Source of the DNA: Azolla caroliniana
Lineage: Eukaryota; Polypodiophyta
Assembly (NCBI GenBank): GCA_043228905.1
Contig: JBHGNT010000009.1
Coordinates: 372,001-436,000 of the forward strand
Length of the DNA: 64,000 nt
Direction: 5' to 3'
In this document: in pieces, positions 10,676 through 21,526 of the stretch
How the letters are laid out: the number at the start of each line of letters is the position of its first letter
How positions within the stretch are numbered: position 1 is the stretch's first letter
Position numbers and translations under genes: made by a program
The notes under the pieces: model-generated
What the model was told of the DNA's origin: nothing
Database searches by the model: none
What the model saw: the letters and a program-made list of their open reading frames with translations, nothing else

Positions 10676-13600
10676 CTAAAACATACAACAAGTACCGTCG
10701 TGATGACTTCCGCACAGCATGCACTTCTCTTCCTGAGTGCACAACTCTTCTTCATAGCCGCTTGCTCCGACTTGTTCGGATGTGTCGACTTCCTTCGTCG
10801 ACTCGGCTTCCTTCATCTTCTTGTCTCCTCTTCTTCCGGCTCTCCTCTTACCGACGGGTTCAACAATTCTTTGGCCTTTGCCCGTTTCGGTAGAGACTTT
10901 GCCCTTGCTTCTCCCCCTCAAGTGCGGCACGTCGAGATGCTGAATACCAAGCATGTCGGTAAAGTGCTGCAACTTGTCCGATCCGAGTGGCTTGGTGAAG
11001 ATGTCGGCAACTTGCCGATCCGTATGAACATACCGTAGGACAACTTCACCGCTCAGGACCCGCTCACGCACGAAGTGGTAGTGCACCTCGATGTGCTTTG
11101 TGCGAGCATGGAACACAGGGTTCCTGGCGAGCTGCAGGCTGCTCATGTTATCGCAGTAAATCGGGATCGGGGTCGGTACCTCGATCCGCAAGTCTCGCAG
11201 CAGTCGCCGAAGCCAGATGGCTTCACAAGTGGCAACGGTAGCGGCCCGGTACTCAGCCTCAGTGCTTGACAAAGCCACTGTGGGCTGCTTCTTGCTGCTC
11301 CACGCAATGGCCGCGCTACCTATGGAGAACATGTATCCGGAAGTGGAGCGGCGATCAGACGCATCGCCGGCCCAGTCAGCATCTGTGTAACCGACAAGCT
11401 CTTCGGGTATACCTCGCCGGTATAGCAGTCCCCAGTCCTTAGTGTCGCTGACATACGGTAATATTCGTTGCGCGCACTGAAGGTGCTCCACGGTCGGCTT
11501 CTGCATGAACTGACTTACCATGCCAACCGGATAGCTGATGTCGGGTCGGGTGATGGTTAAGTAGATCAGGCTTCCGACAACCTGTCGGAACCGTTTCTCA
11601 TTGCAGGCCGGTCCGGAGTTGGGACGGAGTTTCTGGTTCCGGTCCAAGGGTGTGGAGACAGGTCGGCAATCCGTCATGCCGAACTTATACAACATATTCA
11701 ACACGTAATGTCGTTGTGAGAGCAATATGCCGTCGGGGGTCCGGATCACTTCGATCCCAAGAAAATAATGAAGGTCCCCCAAGTCCTTCATTTCGAATGC
11801 GTCCGACAATTGGGACTTAACGCGGTTGATTTCGGGAAGACCCGGTCCGATGATGACTAAATCATCCACATACAAGAGTATACATACTGGACCGTCAGAG
11901 CCTTGCCGAATGAACAACGAAGAGTCCGACTTAGAGACAGCAAACCCCAGCTTACGCAACCGATGCGTGATCTTCGAGTTCCAGGCTTGGGGGGCTTGCT
12001 TCAAGCCGTAAAGCGACTTCTTCAGTCGGCATACTGCCGACTTGTTCATCTCCGATTGAAATCCGGGGGGCTGAGTCATAAAGACTTCTTCTTCAAGCTC
12101 TCCTTGAAGGAAGGCGTTCTTCACATCCATCTGGTGAAGATGCCACCCCCTTGCTGCAGCAACCGCCAGTACCACACGAACCGTCGTCATCTTTACCACA
12201 GGAGCGAAGGTCTCGTCGTAGTCGATTCCGTGGGTCTGCGCGTATCCCTTCGCCACTGACCGGGCTTTGTACCGGTTAACAGAACCGTCGGCGTTGTACT
12301 TGATCTTATACACCCACTTGCATCCGATCGTTTTACAGTGACGGGGAGGATCAACTAGGTCCCAAGTTTCGTTGGCATCGAGTGCCCGCATTTCTTCGTC
12401 CATAGCGGCACGCCAATTTGCGTCCTTTGCCGCTTCTGCGTAGCTCTCCGGCTCACGCACTTCTGTCACCTTAGTCATGTACGCATAATGATGCGCCATG
12501 TATTCATTGTACCCGTACCGCATGACGGGATCCTTCTGGCGGGTTGATCGGCGCAACACACCATCACCTGATTTGAGGCCCTTCTTGGCCAGTTCGGTCT
12601 TCGTTGCCAAAGATCCGCCTTTCTCCTTTCCGGAGTCGGATACGCACTGATCCGACTCATCGTTGCCGGTTTTGAATTCCAGCATCTTCCTCTTCCCCTT
12701 CTCTTTGCACGTGAACCGTTTCCTCGGTTCCTTGCGCGGGGAGAGCACGACAGAGTCCCCACCACTTGTCGTCTCTTCATCCGACTGGTCCAACCGACTC
12801 AGTCGCTCGTTCGGTCCACTCAACCGTAACGATTCCAGACTCTCATCTTGAGTCCCGGCTTCATCATCCTCTGCCAGGGCTGATTCAGGCTCACTGGCCT
12901 GATCTTCCGACATTGGGTTAGGATCGGAAGTCGGAGTCAGTACGGAGTACCAGGATACCGATTCATCGAACTCGACATCCTGGCTAACTCGGACTTCCTT
13001 CGTCCGGGGGTTATAGCACGTATACCCCTTTTGCTCTTGAGCATAGCCAACTAGGATGCATTTTTCCGATTTTGCATCCAGCTTTGTCCGCTTCTGATCC
13101 GGCACATGTACATACACTATGCTGCCGAATATCCGAAGGTGTCTTAAGTTCGGCTTGCGCCCGAAATACAGCTCATGAGCCGACACCTTGTCACCAATGC
13201 GGTTTTGAATGTAGACGGTCGTCCGGACCACCTCCACCCAGTAGAACCGGGGCATGCTCTTCTCCTCCAGCATTGCCCTTGCCGCTTCGACGAGTGTCTG
13301 GTTCTTCCTTTCGGCCACACCGTTTTGCTCCGGTGTGTATCTGCAGTTGAACTCTCGCCGAATTCCCTTCTGCTGCAGATAACTAGTGAATTGGCCGGAA
13401 AAATATTCCTTTCCGCCATCCGACCGAAGGCATTTGATCTTCCTCTCCAATTCCCATTCCACCATCTTCCGGAGGCTCCGGAAACAGTCGAAGACTTTTC
13501 TCTTCCGCTCAATGAGGTAGATCCAAGTATGTCGAGTATAGTCGTCGATGAAGGAGACGAAGTATCGGCTCCTGCCAAGGCTTACACTTTGTGTCGGTCC

Positions 13601-15220
13601 CCACACATCCGAATGGATGAGATCGAGCTTGTTACGGCTCCAGTTCCGTTCGGTGGGGAATGGAAGCCGATGTTGCTTCCCAAGTTGGCAGGCTTCACAA
13701 ATTTCGGCTCTCCGGCCGCTGAACTTTGGCAAACCGAAAACGACTTGTTTCGTTTGCAGGACTTGAAGCCTCCGGTAGTTGATGTGGCCTATCCGCTTGT
13801 GCCATAGGTCGATGTCCGACTCGACCTTCTGTCGTTTCGCGAATAGAGCAGTGCCAAAGTCATTGGTGTTGAGGATAAACATCCTCCTGTCTCTGCGCCC
13901 TTGCGCAATGACTTCACCCTCATCCTCAATGAAGCACCCGAGGTGCGTAAACCGCACCTGCATCCCCTGGTCGACAATCTGACCGACGGACACCAGGTTC
14001 TTCGTGATTGTTGGAACGTGTAATACGTTCATCAGCTTCCCTTTCTGTCTGACGTGGCTTAGAGGGACTTCTCCGACGTGCACGATTGGGTGAGGAGTGT
14101 CGTCTCCGGTTTCGCCTACTCCTGGTTGATCCGGTTTCTCCAGAAAGGAGAACCACTCTTTGTGGCTCGTCATGTGGTTCGACGCGCCGGAATCAACATA
14201 CCACACTTCCTCCGTTTTGGAAGTGGTCTTCTTCATTGAGTTTGCCTTGTGATTCATCACCAAGGCTGGCCCCTTACCGGCCTTTCCGGTTCCGGATCCT
14301 CCGGATCCGTTTGCGTAGTGCGAGTTTTGTCGGCCACCCTTACCAGTCTTGCTGTATCCGGATTTGTCCGAATCGGCATGCTTTTTCCAGCACTCGTTTT
14401 CCTTGTGGCCTTTTTTGCCACAGTACCAGCATTCTGTAGCGGATTTGTCTTGCCGGCCTCCGGCACCGCCTTGACTCCCCCTGCTTGTGGAAGTCCCGGA
14501 ATTGTTGTCGGCACACTCATAGTGCCTTCGTTCCTGCTCTTGCCGACCGCCTCCATTGCGTGTTGACCCACCTCTTCCACCACGCCCACGGAGCCGATCC
14601 GTTCCCGTGTACAGAATTTGGTTGTCCGGGGATGCACTGGTAGATGCACCGACGTGGTTCTCCTCTACAAGGAGCATCGACTGTAAGTCGAAGAATGAGG
14701 GGATATTCTCCCTTGTACACACCGCAGTCCGGAACGCTCCAAACTTGGACGCCAGGCCTCCGAGACATACCTGCACCATCTCGTCTTCCTCTACGGTAAC
14801 ATTGATAGAGGCGAGTGAGTCGCAGATTTCCTTTATCCGGCCCGTGTAGTCTGCCACGGACATGTTCTTCTGTCGAACATTGCTCAACTCCTGTCTGAGT
14901 TGCAGCTTCCGGGCAGTGGTGCTTGCAGCAAAAACCTTTTTCAGGTTCCCCCAAGCATCCTTCGGTGTCTTGGCGTCACGGATGTGGCTGAGCAGCTGAT
15001 CGCCGACACTGGACGCGAAGCAGTACATCACCCTGCTTGCCGCATGTTCCCATACCGGGAAGTCCTTGTGTGCCGAGTCAGGCGCCGCATCATTCGCTCC
15101 TTCGACATAACTCCAGTACCCGTGTCCAAGCAGGTACTGGTGCATCTTGTAAGACCAGGATGCGTAGTTGCTCCTGTCAAGCTTCTCCACCGGGACCGAC
15201 GTAGCCATGCCTCTATCCAT
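10676..15220 (-). CDS. Copia A gag-pol polyprotein, intact 1514 codons
   Basis: The frame is uninterrupted. Gag occupies about residues 1-260. A CCHC zinc knuckle lies at C264, C267, H272, C277. Protease has DSG at 343-345. Integrase follows with its HHCC region, DDYTRHTW and a PEQNGVAERKN block. The reverse transcriptase active site is YVDD near residue 1117. RNase H has YTDADWAGD and the TKHIEVHYHFV block. Normal copia polyproteins end soon after 'DIFTKPL', close to the polypurine tract. This frame runs on for about 110 further residues, basic and Lys-rich and ending in a CxxC-x-HH-xxx-CC cluster. That tail is probably fusion to downstream DNA, linked to the missing 3' LTR. Long overlapping frames on the plus strand here are shadows. 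Confidence 0.9.
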   Translation of the reverse strand: MDRGMATSVPVEKLDRSNYASWSYKMHQYLLGHGYWSYVEGANDAAPDSAHKDFPVWEHAASRVMYCFASSVGDQLLSHIRDAKTPKDAWGNLKKVFAASTTARKLQLRQELSNVRQKNMSVADYTGRIKEICDSLASINVTVEEDEMVQVCLGGLASKFGAFRTAVCTRENIPSFFDLQSMLLVEENHVGASTSASPDNQILYTGTDRLRGRGGRGGSTRNGGGRQEQERRHYECADNNSGTSTSRGSQGGAGGRQDKSATECWYCGKKGHKENECWKKHADSDKSGYSKTGKGGRQNSHYANGSGGSGTGKAGKGPALVMNHKANSMKKTTSKTEEVWYVDSGASNHMTSHKEWFSFLEKPDQPGVGETGDDTPHPIVHVGEVPLSHVRQKGKLMNVLHVPTITKNLVSVGQIVDQGMQVRFTHLGCFIEDEGEVIAQGRRDRRMFILNTNDFGTALFAKRQKVESDIDLWHKRIGHINYRRLQVLQTKQVVFGLPKFSGRRAEICEACQLGKQHRLPFPTERNWSRNKLDLIHSDVWGPTQSVSLGRSRYFVSFIDDYTRHTWIYLIERKRKVFDCFRSLRKMVEWELERKIKCLRSDGGKEYFSGQFTSYLQQKGIRREFNCRYTPEQNGVAERKNQTLVEAARAMLEEKSMPRFYWVEVVRTTVYIQNRIGDKVSAHELYFGRKPNLRHLRIFGSIVYVHVPDQKRTKLDAKSEKCILVGYAQEQKGYTCYNPRTKEVRVSQDVEFDESVSWYSVLTPTSDPNPMSEDQASEPESALAEDDEAGTQDESLESLRLSGPNERLSRLDQSDEETTSGGDSVVLSPRKEPRKRFTCKEKGKRKMLEFKTGNDESDQCVSDSGKEKGGSLATKTELAKKGLKSGDGVLRRSTRQKDPVMRYGYNEYMAHHYAYMTKVTEVREPESYAEAAKDANWRAAMDEEMRALDANETWDLVDPPRHCKTIGCKWVYKIKYNADGSVNRYKARSVAKGYAQTHGIDYDETFAPVVKMTTVRVVLAVAAARGWHLHQMDVKNAFLQGELEEEVFMTQPPGFQSEMNKSAVCRLKKSLYGLKQAPQAWNSKITHRLRKLGFAVSKSDSSLFIRQGSDGPVCILLYVDDLVIIGPGLPEINRVKSQLSDAFEMKDLGDLHYFLGIEVIRTPDGILLSQRHYVLNMLYKFGMTDCRPVSTPLDRNQKLRPNSGPACNEKRFRQVVGSLIYLTITRPDISYPVGMVSQFMQKPTVEHLQCAQRILPYVSDTKDWGLLYRRGIPEELVGYTDADWAGDASDRRSTSGYMFSIGSAAIAWSSKKQPTVALSSTEAEYRAATVATCEAIWLRRLLRDLRIEVPTPIPIYCDNMSSLQLARNPVFHARTKHIEVHYHFVRERVLSGEVVLRYVHTDRQVADIFTKPLGSDKLQHFTDMLGIQHLDVPHLRGRSKGKVSTETGKGQRIVEPVGKRRAGRRGDKKMKEAESTKEVDTSEQVGASGYEEELCTQEEKCMLCGSHHDGTCCMF
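10911..10920 (-). promoter_or_regulatory. Polypurine tract of copia A
   Basis: The minus strand reads TGAGGGGGAG inside the end of the ORF, where a plus-strand primer is expected just before a 3' LTR. No LTR-like TG start follows directly. Confidence 0.6.
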
Positions 15221-15302
15221 GTCTTCTACTGTGTCTGTTTTCGACCTGTTAGGGTTTTCTTCTCAAGAGTAAATGTCTGCAGCAGAGGTTCTCAACCCTC
15301 AC

Positions 15303-15314
15303 GCTCTGATACCA
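15303..15314 (-). promoter_or_regulatory. Primer binding site of copia A
   Basis: The minus strand reads TGGTATCAGAGC, the usual complement of the initiator tRNA-Met 3' end in plant copia elements, and directly abuts the LTR. Confidence 0.9.
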
Positions 15315-15729
15315 TGAGAACGTAAGTGTTTGCGGAAGCGTAAAACAGAGAACAACACACACACACAGAGACAGAGAGAGAGCGAGAGAGACAGAGAGAG
15401 CAGAACACAATTTCAAAATTATATCAAAACTCTGTACACACACTGTGCTAAGTAGCACTATTTATACAAGTCCTCTTGGGACTGACAGAAGTACCATGTA
15501 CTTCAATGCTCACACGAGCATCTGACACTTACTACGAGACTATAGCTACCTAGTAGTCTATCCTATACTAGGCTTCCGATTGGACTTCCGGTTACGGATT
15601 GCACCCGGCCTCCACTGCTTGCCGGTTCGGTTGCTCACCGTACTACCGATCCGTTTTGCCCGATCCGTCTCGCTTACCGGCTCCGGCTTATTCAGCCGAT
15701 CCGGCTGCGGTTGAGCTTGCCGCTCAACA
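15315..15729 (-). repeat. 5' LTR of copia A
   Basis: On the minus strand it starts TGTTGAG at 15729 and ends TTCTCA at 15315, directly before the primer site. It has a TATA box (minus strand gtataaatag, 15467-15458) and a CT-rich tract at about 15350-15405 (sense CT). The outer boundary is chosen from the TG start and is not confirmed by a second LTR. Confidence 0.7.
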
Positions 15730-15956
15730 CAAAATCTACCTTGAGTTTGAGGAACTGCGGGGCAAAGAGGGCTGCGGATGAAAATGCTCATAACTCCTCA
15801 CTACGGTAACGGAATTCAGAAAATAAACATTCATTAGAAAGCTCTCTGAAAAAGCTCTCCAACGAGCTATAGAAAGAAGATAATGATGGCAAGAGAGAAA
15901 CAGACGCACAGAAAGAAAGAAAACGATGAAGATAGAGAGAGAGAGAGAGAGAGATC

Positions 15957-16105
15957 TTGTTCAACCCCTACATTCCACAGTGGCATCTAGTGAAATAGGA
16001 GATATATATGAAGTATATAATAGAGAGGTGAGAAAATTGGGTTTCCAACCCAAGACACAATGCTTGTAGTGCTATCAACTTACCACTAGGGTAAGATAAT
16101 TACTA
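15957..16105 (+). mobile_element. tRNA-derived SINE copy 1, 5' truncated
   Basis: It starts inside the B-box region ('ttcaacccctacattcc') directly after a (GA)n tract at 15935-15954. It shares the body 'ggcatctagtgaa', 'gaggtgag', 'ttgggtttc', 'acccaagaca' and 'ttaccactagggtaag' with three other copies in this window. The shared body across four loci shows a dispersed repeat family. Confidence 0.75.
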
Positions 16106-16367
16106 TAAAAGAGAGATGTTGTTCGAGTATAGTCGTAATTGGGATATGCGCAATGCTTTTGTATTTGATGGTAGGCATAGAGTGAAAGCATATCTACAAA
16201 AGTTGAAGGGAATACTAATGTGGCAATTTTCTTTATTAGAACAAGTGGAAGTTCTTTCCTCAATTGAGTGTTCATCTTGCCTATTGGTAATTCAACATGA
16301 TCCACTACCCATGTATTGTAGTGAGTGGGTGACCATACTCCATAGTGACATCCATTATAAGTAGTGA

Positions 16368-16560
16368 GAGATGTAGCAGTTAGTAAGGTTGTCCAATGGA
16401 AACCATGTTGTCATGGGGTCAACCCCTACATTCCACAGTGGCATCTAGTGAAACACAGATATATATGGTATAATAGAAAATTGGGTTTCAAACCTAAGAT
16501 GTAAGGTTAGTAGTGTAAATGACTTACCACTAGGGTAAGCTAATTATAATAGCAAGTAAG
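16368..16560 (+). mobile_element. tRNA-derived SINE copy 2
   Basis: It has an A-box-like start 'gatgtagcagttagtaag', a B-box-like 'ggggtcaacccc', and the same body as copies 1, 3 and 4, ending at 'taccactagggtaagctaatt'. Truncations and substitutions show it is old. Confidence 0.75.
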
Positions 16561-18090
16561 TTAGTTTGGGAAGAGAAATGGAGAGATGAAACATCTGAAG
16601 TGAAGGTGAACTAGAGAGAAATTTCCGTCAATCACAATAGATTACCACTAAACTACATTAACTTTCAAATTTTATAATATAACCAATGGTAGAATTATTA
16701 TACCCTTAGTATGTAGGGCAATCTTATATATTCCACAAAATAAAATGCTCTTCTTTCATCAAGTTCTCAATATCAATGAATATAAATAAAGAATTCAAAA
16801 GTGAAATGTAACATGTACCAATAGTAGAAATAGCATCATTTCGCTAAATAATCAAAGGTAGAGGATACATTCATGATAGTTGAATGTATTGTTCTTTGGA
16901 TTTGGATATAGAAAAGCCTAAGGTGATGCCATTTATGTAAAGGATATACGATTAGAGGTAACAACACATACACGTATGCACATTTGCATACACAAAATAT
17001 AGTGAATCTATAAACCTACATTTATATATGCAACTTGTACAAGTAGAACATAAACTTGAATGACTCATTAAAGTGTCTTTATACATAGACATAGATGTAG
17101 ATATAATATCATTTCAGTTATGTCCATGAGATGGTGATATATGAAAGAGGGAAGCTTAAACTAAAAGCCAAAGCCCAATAGAGAATGAGATTGAAAGATT
17201 ATTTAGTAATGATGATAATATATTAAACTATTGAATTGAAATCAAAGTTTTGTTATGAGTCATTAATACGGTATGGAGCATGATGAGTGTGCACACATTA
17301 TTTGTCAACTTATATCTTGGAACCCCCAAAAGACGGGTTGTTTTATCATCCATTATTGATTTGACACTATTATTCGACGATCAAATAAAGAAGCTCATCA
17401 AAATCAAAAGCATACATTTGAGTTACAACCGTTATCACTATTTTATTTCCCAAATCATCGTGAATGCCTAAGATTGTGATTCAAGAATGATACTACTATA
17501 ACAAATTGTCCAAGATATGTCACTACTTGCTTTCTCTAAGTGTGGATCTATAAATCTCTCTTACTGTGTTTCGACTATAGAGAAACCATAATTCATTTGG
17601 GAAAGGTGGAGTGGTCATAATTTGAGAATGAAGATCATATATAATGTTAAAAAAGTGCACAAAAACGGTTGACCACGTGCAACATGGCAGGCTAGCAGCC
17701 ATCAAATCAACCCTTCTACTCTGCATAGACATTTCAAGTATGCATAATAGTATCATACTTTTATGAACAAAATAAAAACATTTTGTTTTCTAAGAGGATG
17801 TGAGTATTTAGGAGAATAAATATTGTGTTTATCTTTAATATCTATTCTCAAATTGGTAGAATAAAATAAGATATGGAAACCAATTAAGTAAATTTGTTTT
17901 CACTTGATTTCATGTAGAACTTCTCCATATGCTTCAAACCATGCTATTGTTGCAAACATGGAAAAGAAACCTAACAAACTCCTCAAAAGAATTTCCTCGG
18001 ATACGTTTTCGGAACAAATTCATATATAAAGGCTTTCTCATAAAATATGCATTTGCATTTTATGAGAAGACAAGAAAAATGTCCTGGCGC

Positions 18091-18132
<42 letters not shown>

Positions 18133-20149
18133 TCCGCGCATGGTGTTTGTGTGTGTCTCTTTGACCTATGGGTGGAAACAATTTTTTGTATTATAGTAGG
18201 ATGATTTAATGAATACTTTATATGTATATTTCTAACTCGTAGTATCACCCACCCTAACGGAATATTTAGGGTGTTGATCATGCAAAGGTAGTGATGATTG
18301 TGATACCAATGACCTCAAATAAACAAATACAATATTAATTCATCTCCCTTCATAGAAAGGGCATTGTTACTTTAAAATCCATGTTCTTTTTCTCAAGGTG
18401 CCATCTCTTGAAAATGAGATCCTTACTATGTTTCATTACTAGACATAGGCTTTGTTGCTTGAGTTATAAATTCACAGCAAATTTAACATTTCACTCCACT
18501 TGAATTCATAAAAAAGAGACTTTGTTGTTCTTGACTTATCATCCACTTCACATTCTTTTGCATAATTGCTTATGCTATAATTGGGGTTAAGCTCATTTGA
18601 AAATTTGCATCGGTAGAAGGCGAATCTAGAAACGTCAAAGTTCACATTTTACACAAGTGTTGATGTTCGCAATGTTGTACGCATCTTTCTTTTTTCCTTG
18701 GGAACAATTCATCAATGGAGGAGACATTTTTATTACAATCCATGGGATAAACTAAGATGAATATAAACTTTTTATTATCACAATACAATCTACATTGTAA
18801 GATAAACCTTGGACTTACATACATCATTTTGTGATCCAATCTTATCACTTCACAAGCACATTGTTTCTCTGCATGTCTTGCATTTTCCACTTCTATGATG
18901 ATTTCCTTGGCTTTTTTTTCTCTTACATGAAAACTTAAACAAATATAAACATGAATGAAATTGTTTTCACCACCATACATGCCACAAGGATACACATGAA
19001 ACAAGCGTAAGACACAAAAGTATGGGATAAACATGAATTAGTCATGAAGCACTAAGATGCATAGATGCCCTCGTGCATTTTTTCGATTACCTCGATGACA
19101 CTGAAATTTTATAAATTACTCCCATTGTGACTCATTTATTTATGTATCCCACAGAATGCAAGTCCTTGATGAAAAAGAAAATCAATTTAGAAAACAAACT
19201 TGGGAGGAACACTTATTATTGTTTCACATCCATTTTAAATATGAGCCATTCAATAATATAATTGAGATATGAACATTGTGCAATTCAACATAATATCTTC
19301 GTAACCCCTCATTTTGTTTTTTACCTTGTTACATATCTGAAATGAAAGTTTAGTGATTAAAAAACTAAAATGTCTCCCTCAAAAAATGAAGTTCAAAACT
19401 CACTAAGTAGTTTTATGAGTTTTTTTCTTCTTTAGTGGTAATTTGACTTAACTAAAACATTTATTGAACAACTAATATAGATACTCTAGCACATATTCAA
19501 GAATAGAAAGGTGATAAGGAGTGAACTGCAATTCATGTTTAAAAGATGATTCAAATCATAAAAGCCTTTACGTCTATTATCTTTGGCAACGCCATTTTAG
19601 CACAACCAATAAAATGCTTGATGTTCTTGAGTGTCACTATTAAGTAATGTTTATCGAGAGACTTGATCTTCTTTCATGGTACCCATTTTCTATGACAAGC
19701 ATCCTCTTCCAACCACTTAATTACAGTAATTAGGTATTTCTCATAGACATGGTGGCAGCAAAGTGTGTTTAAGGAGGCAATCGAACCATTTCTTGGCTCT
19801 CACCTACTGATAGTGCAAAAATCTTTTAAGAGATCCAATGGGTTGAAATGTCACAAGCCATACATATATTGGGGGTAATAATGGATGATAGCAAATGGGT
19901 TCAAGTCATGGATAAAATGTTTATATCGATTTCGGAAACTAAAGATGTTGTTTGACACCGTCAATAGCAAGTTATAGGTCGATTGAAGTAAAAGATTGAC
20001 AACATTCATGTGAACTAATTATGGACAAGACAAAATGGGTTTGCCCAATTCATGTTGGGGAATAAAAACGAGTGTAAAAGAACCTAGGTTTAGTACTCAT
20101 AACTCATTACATACTAATGAAGAGAGAATGAGAGAGACATAGAGGCCAA
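16561..20149. other. AT-rich intergenic DNA, no gene seen
   Basis: No coding region with recognisable domains on either strand. A (GT)n microsatellite lies at 18092-18128. The open frame at 18642-19034 on minus has no family resemblance and the AT-rich composition of its surroundings. Confidence 0.5.
18092..18128. repeat. (GT)n microsatellite
   Basis: An uninterrupted dinucleotide run of about 18 units. Confidence 0.95.
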
Positions 20150-20342
20150 ATGGATGTAGCTCAGTTGGTAAGGTTCCGCAATGGAGACAAAGAGGTCATG
20201 GGTTCAACCCCTCCATTCTATAGTGGCATCTAGTGAATTAAAAGAGATATTGTTACTATGAAGTATCTAATAGAGAGGTGAGATAATTGGGTTTTAAACC
20301 CAAGACATAGTGCTTACCACTAGGGTTTAAGGTACTTATAAT

Positions 20343-20345
<3 letters not shown>
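20150..20345 (+). mobile_element. tRNA-derived SINE copy 3, full head
   Basis: It has the best-preserved RNA polymerase III promoter: A box TGTAGCTCAGTTGG at 20155-20168 and B box GGGTTCAACCC at 20200-20210, at tRNA-like spacing. The family body follows, to 'taccactaggg', then an AT-rich tail running into (AG)n at 20345-20380. No cloverleaf with a plausible acceptor stem can be drawn, so it is a SINE head and not a working tRNA gene. Confidence 0.85.
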
Positions 20346-20374
<29 letters not shown>

Positions 20375-20382
<8 letters not shown>

Positions 20383-20530
20383 ACCTTACGTAAGGTTGCC
20401 CAATGGACCTTCCTAACCAGGAGGTCACGGGTTCAACCCCTACATTCCACACTATCTAGTAAATTAAAAGAGATATGGATGATACTCGGTTTCGAACCCA
20501 AGACATAGTGCTTCTAGTGTAACAACTATG
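20375..20530 (+). mobile_element. tRNA-derived SINE copy 4, head degraded
   Basis: It begins after the (AG)n tail of copy 3 with 'ttacgtaaggttgcccaatgg', keeps the B box 'gggttcaacccc', and has the shared 'acattccac', 'tttcgaacccaagaca' and 'agtgcttctagtg' blocks. It lies in tandem orientation with copy 3. Confidence 0.75.
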
Positions 20531-20623
20531 TTTAAAAAATAAAAATAAAAATAAAAATTTAAAAAAGAGAGAGAGATCTCTTTTCTTTCTTTCTCTCCAC
20601 ACGCGAGGAGCCTCTGAGAGAGT

Positions 20624-20633
20624 GCCACGTGGC
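20624..20633. promoter_or_regulatory. G-box upstream of the AN1 gene
   Basis: A perfect palindrome GCCACGTGGC with an ACGT core, the plant G-box/ABRE type bound by bZIP and bHLH factors. It lies about 50 bp upstream of the TATA box and fits a stress-inducible gene. Use in vivo is inference. Confidence 0.6.
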
Positions 20634-20681
20634 ATGGCCTGTGGGCCCCGATAGTCTTGCGCCACAGAAGTCTATTTTTCT

Positions 20682-20696
20682 ACATATATATATGTA
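20682..20696 (+). promoter_or_regulatory. TATA box of the AN1 gene
   Basis: The run acatatatatatgta lies 276-290 bases before the start codon. This implies a roughly 250-nt leader that contains (TAA)n and (AAAT)n repeats at about 20760-20810. Confidence 0.5.
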
Positions 20697-20971
20697 TGCT
20701 GTTGTTCTAAAACATTAAAACTAAAGAAAGAATTACAGAGAGGAAAAGCAGATAATAACCAATAATAATAATAATAATAATAACAAATTTTAAATAAATA
20801 AATAAATAAAATAACAGAGGAGGAAGAAAAGGCAGCTCTGCTTCTGCCTTCTGCCTTCTGCAGGCTTCTGCCTTCTTCTGCGCATTCTACACAGTCAGTC
20901 TGCAGATCCATCTCTCCCCCCTCTTCCTTCTGCTTCTGAATCTCCATAATCCTCCTCCTAAGACCTTTACC

Positions 20972-21526
20972 ATGGCTCAGGAGAGTTGGGACAGAGACCC
21001 CACCTCCCATGACGCCATGGCCATGGCAGCATCAAACGCAGAGAAACCCCTCCCTTCGTCCTCACTCATCTCTGATCAGAGCCCCAACTCTAATTCTAGC
21101 CCCACTACAAGTGCTATCCCTACTTCTTCTAACTCCAACGCCCCTAACTCTGGAACCATCCCTAATCATTTCAACCCTAACCCTCACAACAGATCTGCAG
21201 TGTCGCCGTTTCATACTCAAACCGTCCATTTGCCTACTTCCGAGATGTTTGTGTCAAGACAGATGATGATACAATCTGGATCCGGATCTGCATCTGCATC
21301 TGCATCTGGGGGGATGCCACAGGTCCTGGAATCCAAGAGATGCTGGGTGTGCAAGAAGCGGACGGGGCTAGTAGCCTTCAAGTGCCGGTGCGGGGCCGGG
21401 CTGTTCTGCGCACACCACCGCTACCCGGACAAGCACGCCTGCCCATTCGACTACCGATTGGCCGCCCGCATCGCAATCGCCAAAGCCAACCCACTCATTC
21501 TCGCGCCCAAGCTCCACAAGATCTAA
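20972..21526 (+). CDS. AN1-type zinc-finger stress-associated protein
   Basis: A single-exon frame of 184 residues. Residues 1-120 are Ser/Pro/Asn/Thr-rich and low in complexity. Residues 124-161 form one AN1 zinc finger with zinc ligands C124, C127, C138, C140, C146, H149, H155 and C157. The protein ends in the family-typical KANPLI...KLHKI tail. There is no A20 finger, which most plant stress-associated proteins carry at the N-terminus. Such proteins are small nucleo-cytoplasmic factors linked to ubiquitin handling and to abiotic-stress tolerance. The start context ACCATGG is optimal and preceded by a CT-rich leader. A G-box and TATA box lie upstream. It is one of two likely functional host genes here and stands clear of LTR elements, though SINEs end about 440 bp upstream. 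A SAP number cannot be assigned. Confidence 0.88.
   Translation: MAQESWDRDPTSHDAMAMAASNAEKPLPSSSLISDQSPNSNSSPTTSAIPTSSNSNAPNSGTIPNHFNPNPHNRSAVSPFHTQTVHLPTSEMFVSRQMMIQSGSGSASASASGGMPQVLESKRCWVCKKRTGLVAFKCRCGAGLFCAHHRYPDKHACPFDYRLAARIAIAKANPLILAPKLHKI

Larger units (their letters stand above)
10676..15729 (-). mobile_element. Copia element A (Ty1/copia), 3' LTR not found
   Basis: Read on the minus strand: 5' LTR (15729 to 15315), primer site (15314 to 15303), leader, one long polyprotein ORF (15220 to 10676) and a polypurine tract at 10920-10911. The domain order protease-integrase-RT-RNase H marks it as Ty1/copia. The sequence after the polypurine tract does not repeat the 5' LTR, so the 3' LTR is missing, or the element was joined to foreign DNA there. 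The left boundary given is the ORF end, not a proven terminus. Confidence 0.85.

Noticed and set aside
13144-13807. Long ORFs antisense and out of frame within copia A
   Set aside because: Shadows of the intact minus-strand polyprotein; codon bias of the real frame keeps them open.
18642-19034. 130-codon minus ORF
   Set aside because: AT-rich, no domain, no splice or promoter support.
20155-20225. Functional tRNA gene
   Set aside because: A and B boxes are good, but the acceptor and anticodon stems do not close and the same body recurs in other copies, so it is a SINE head.
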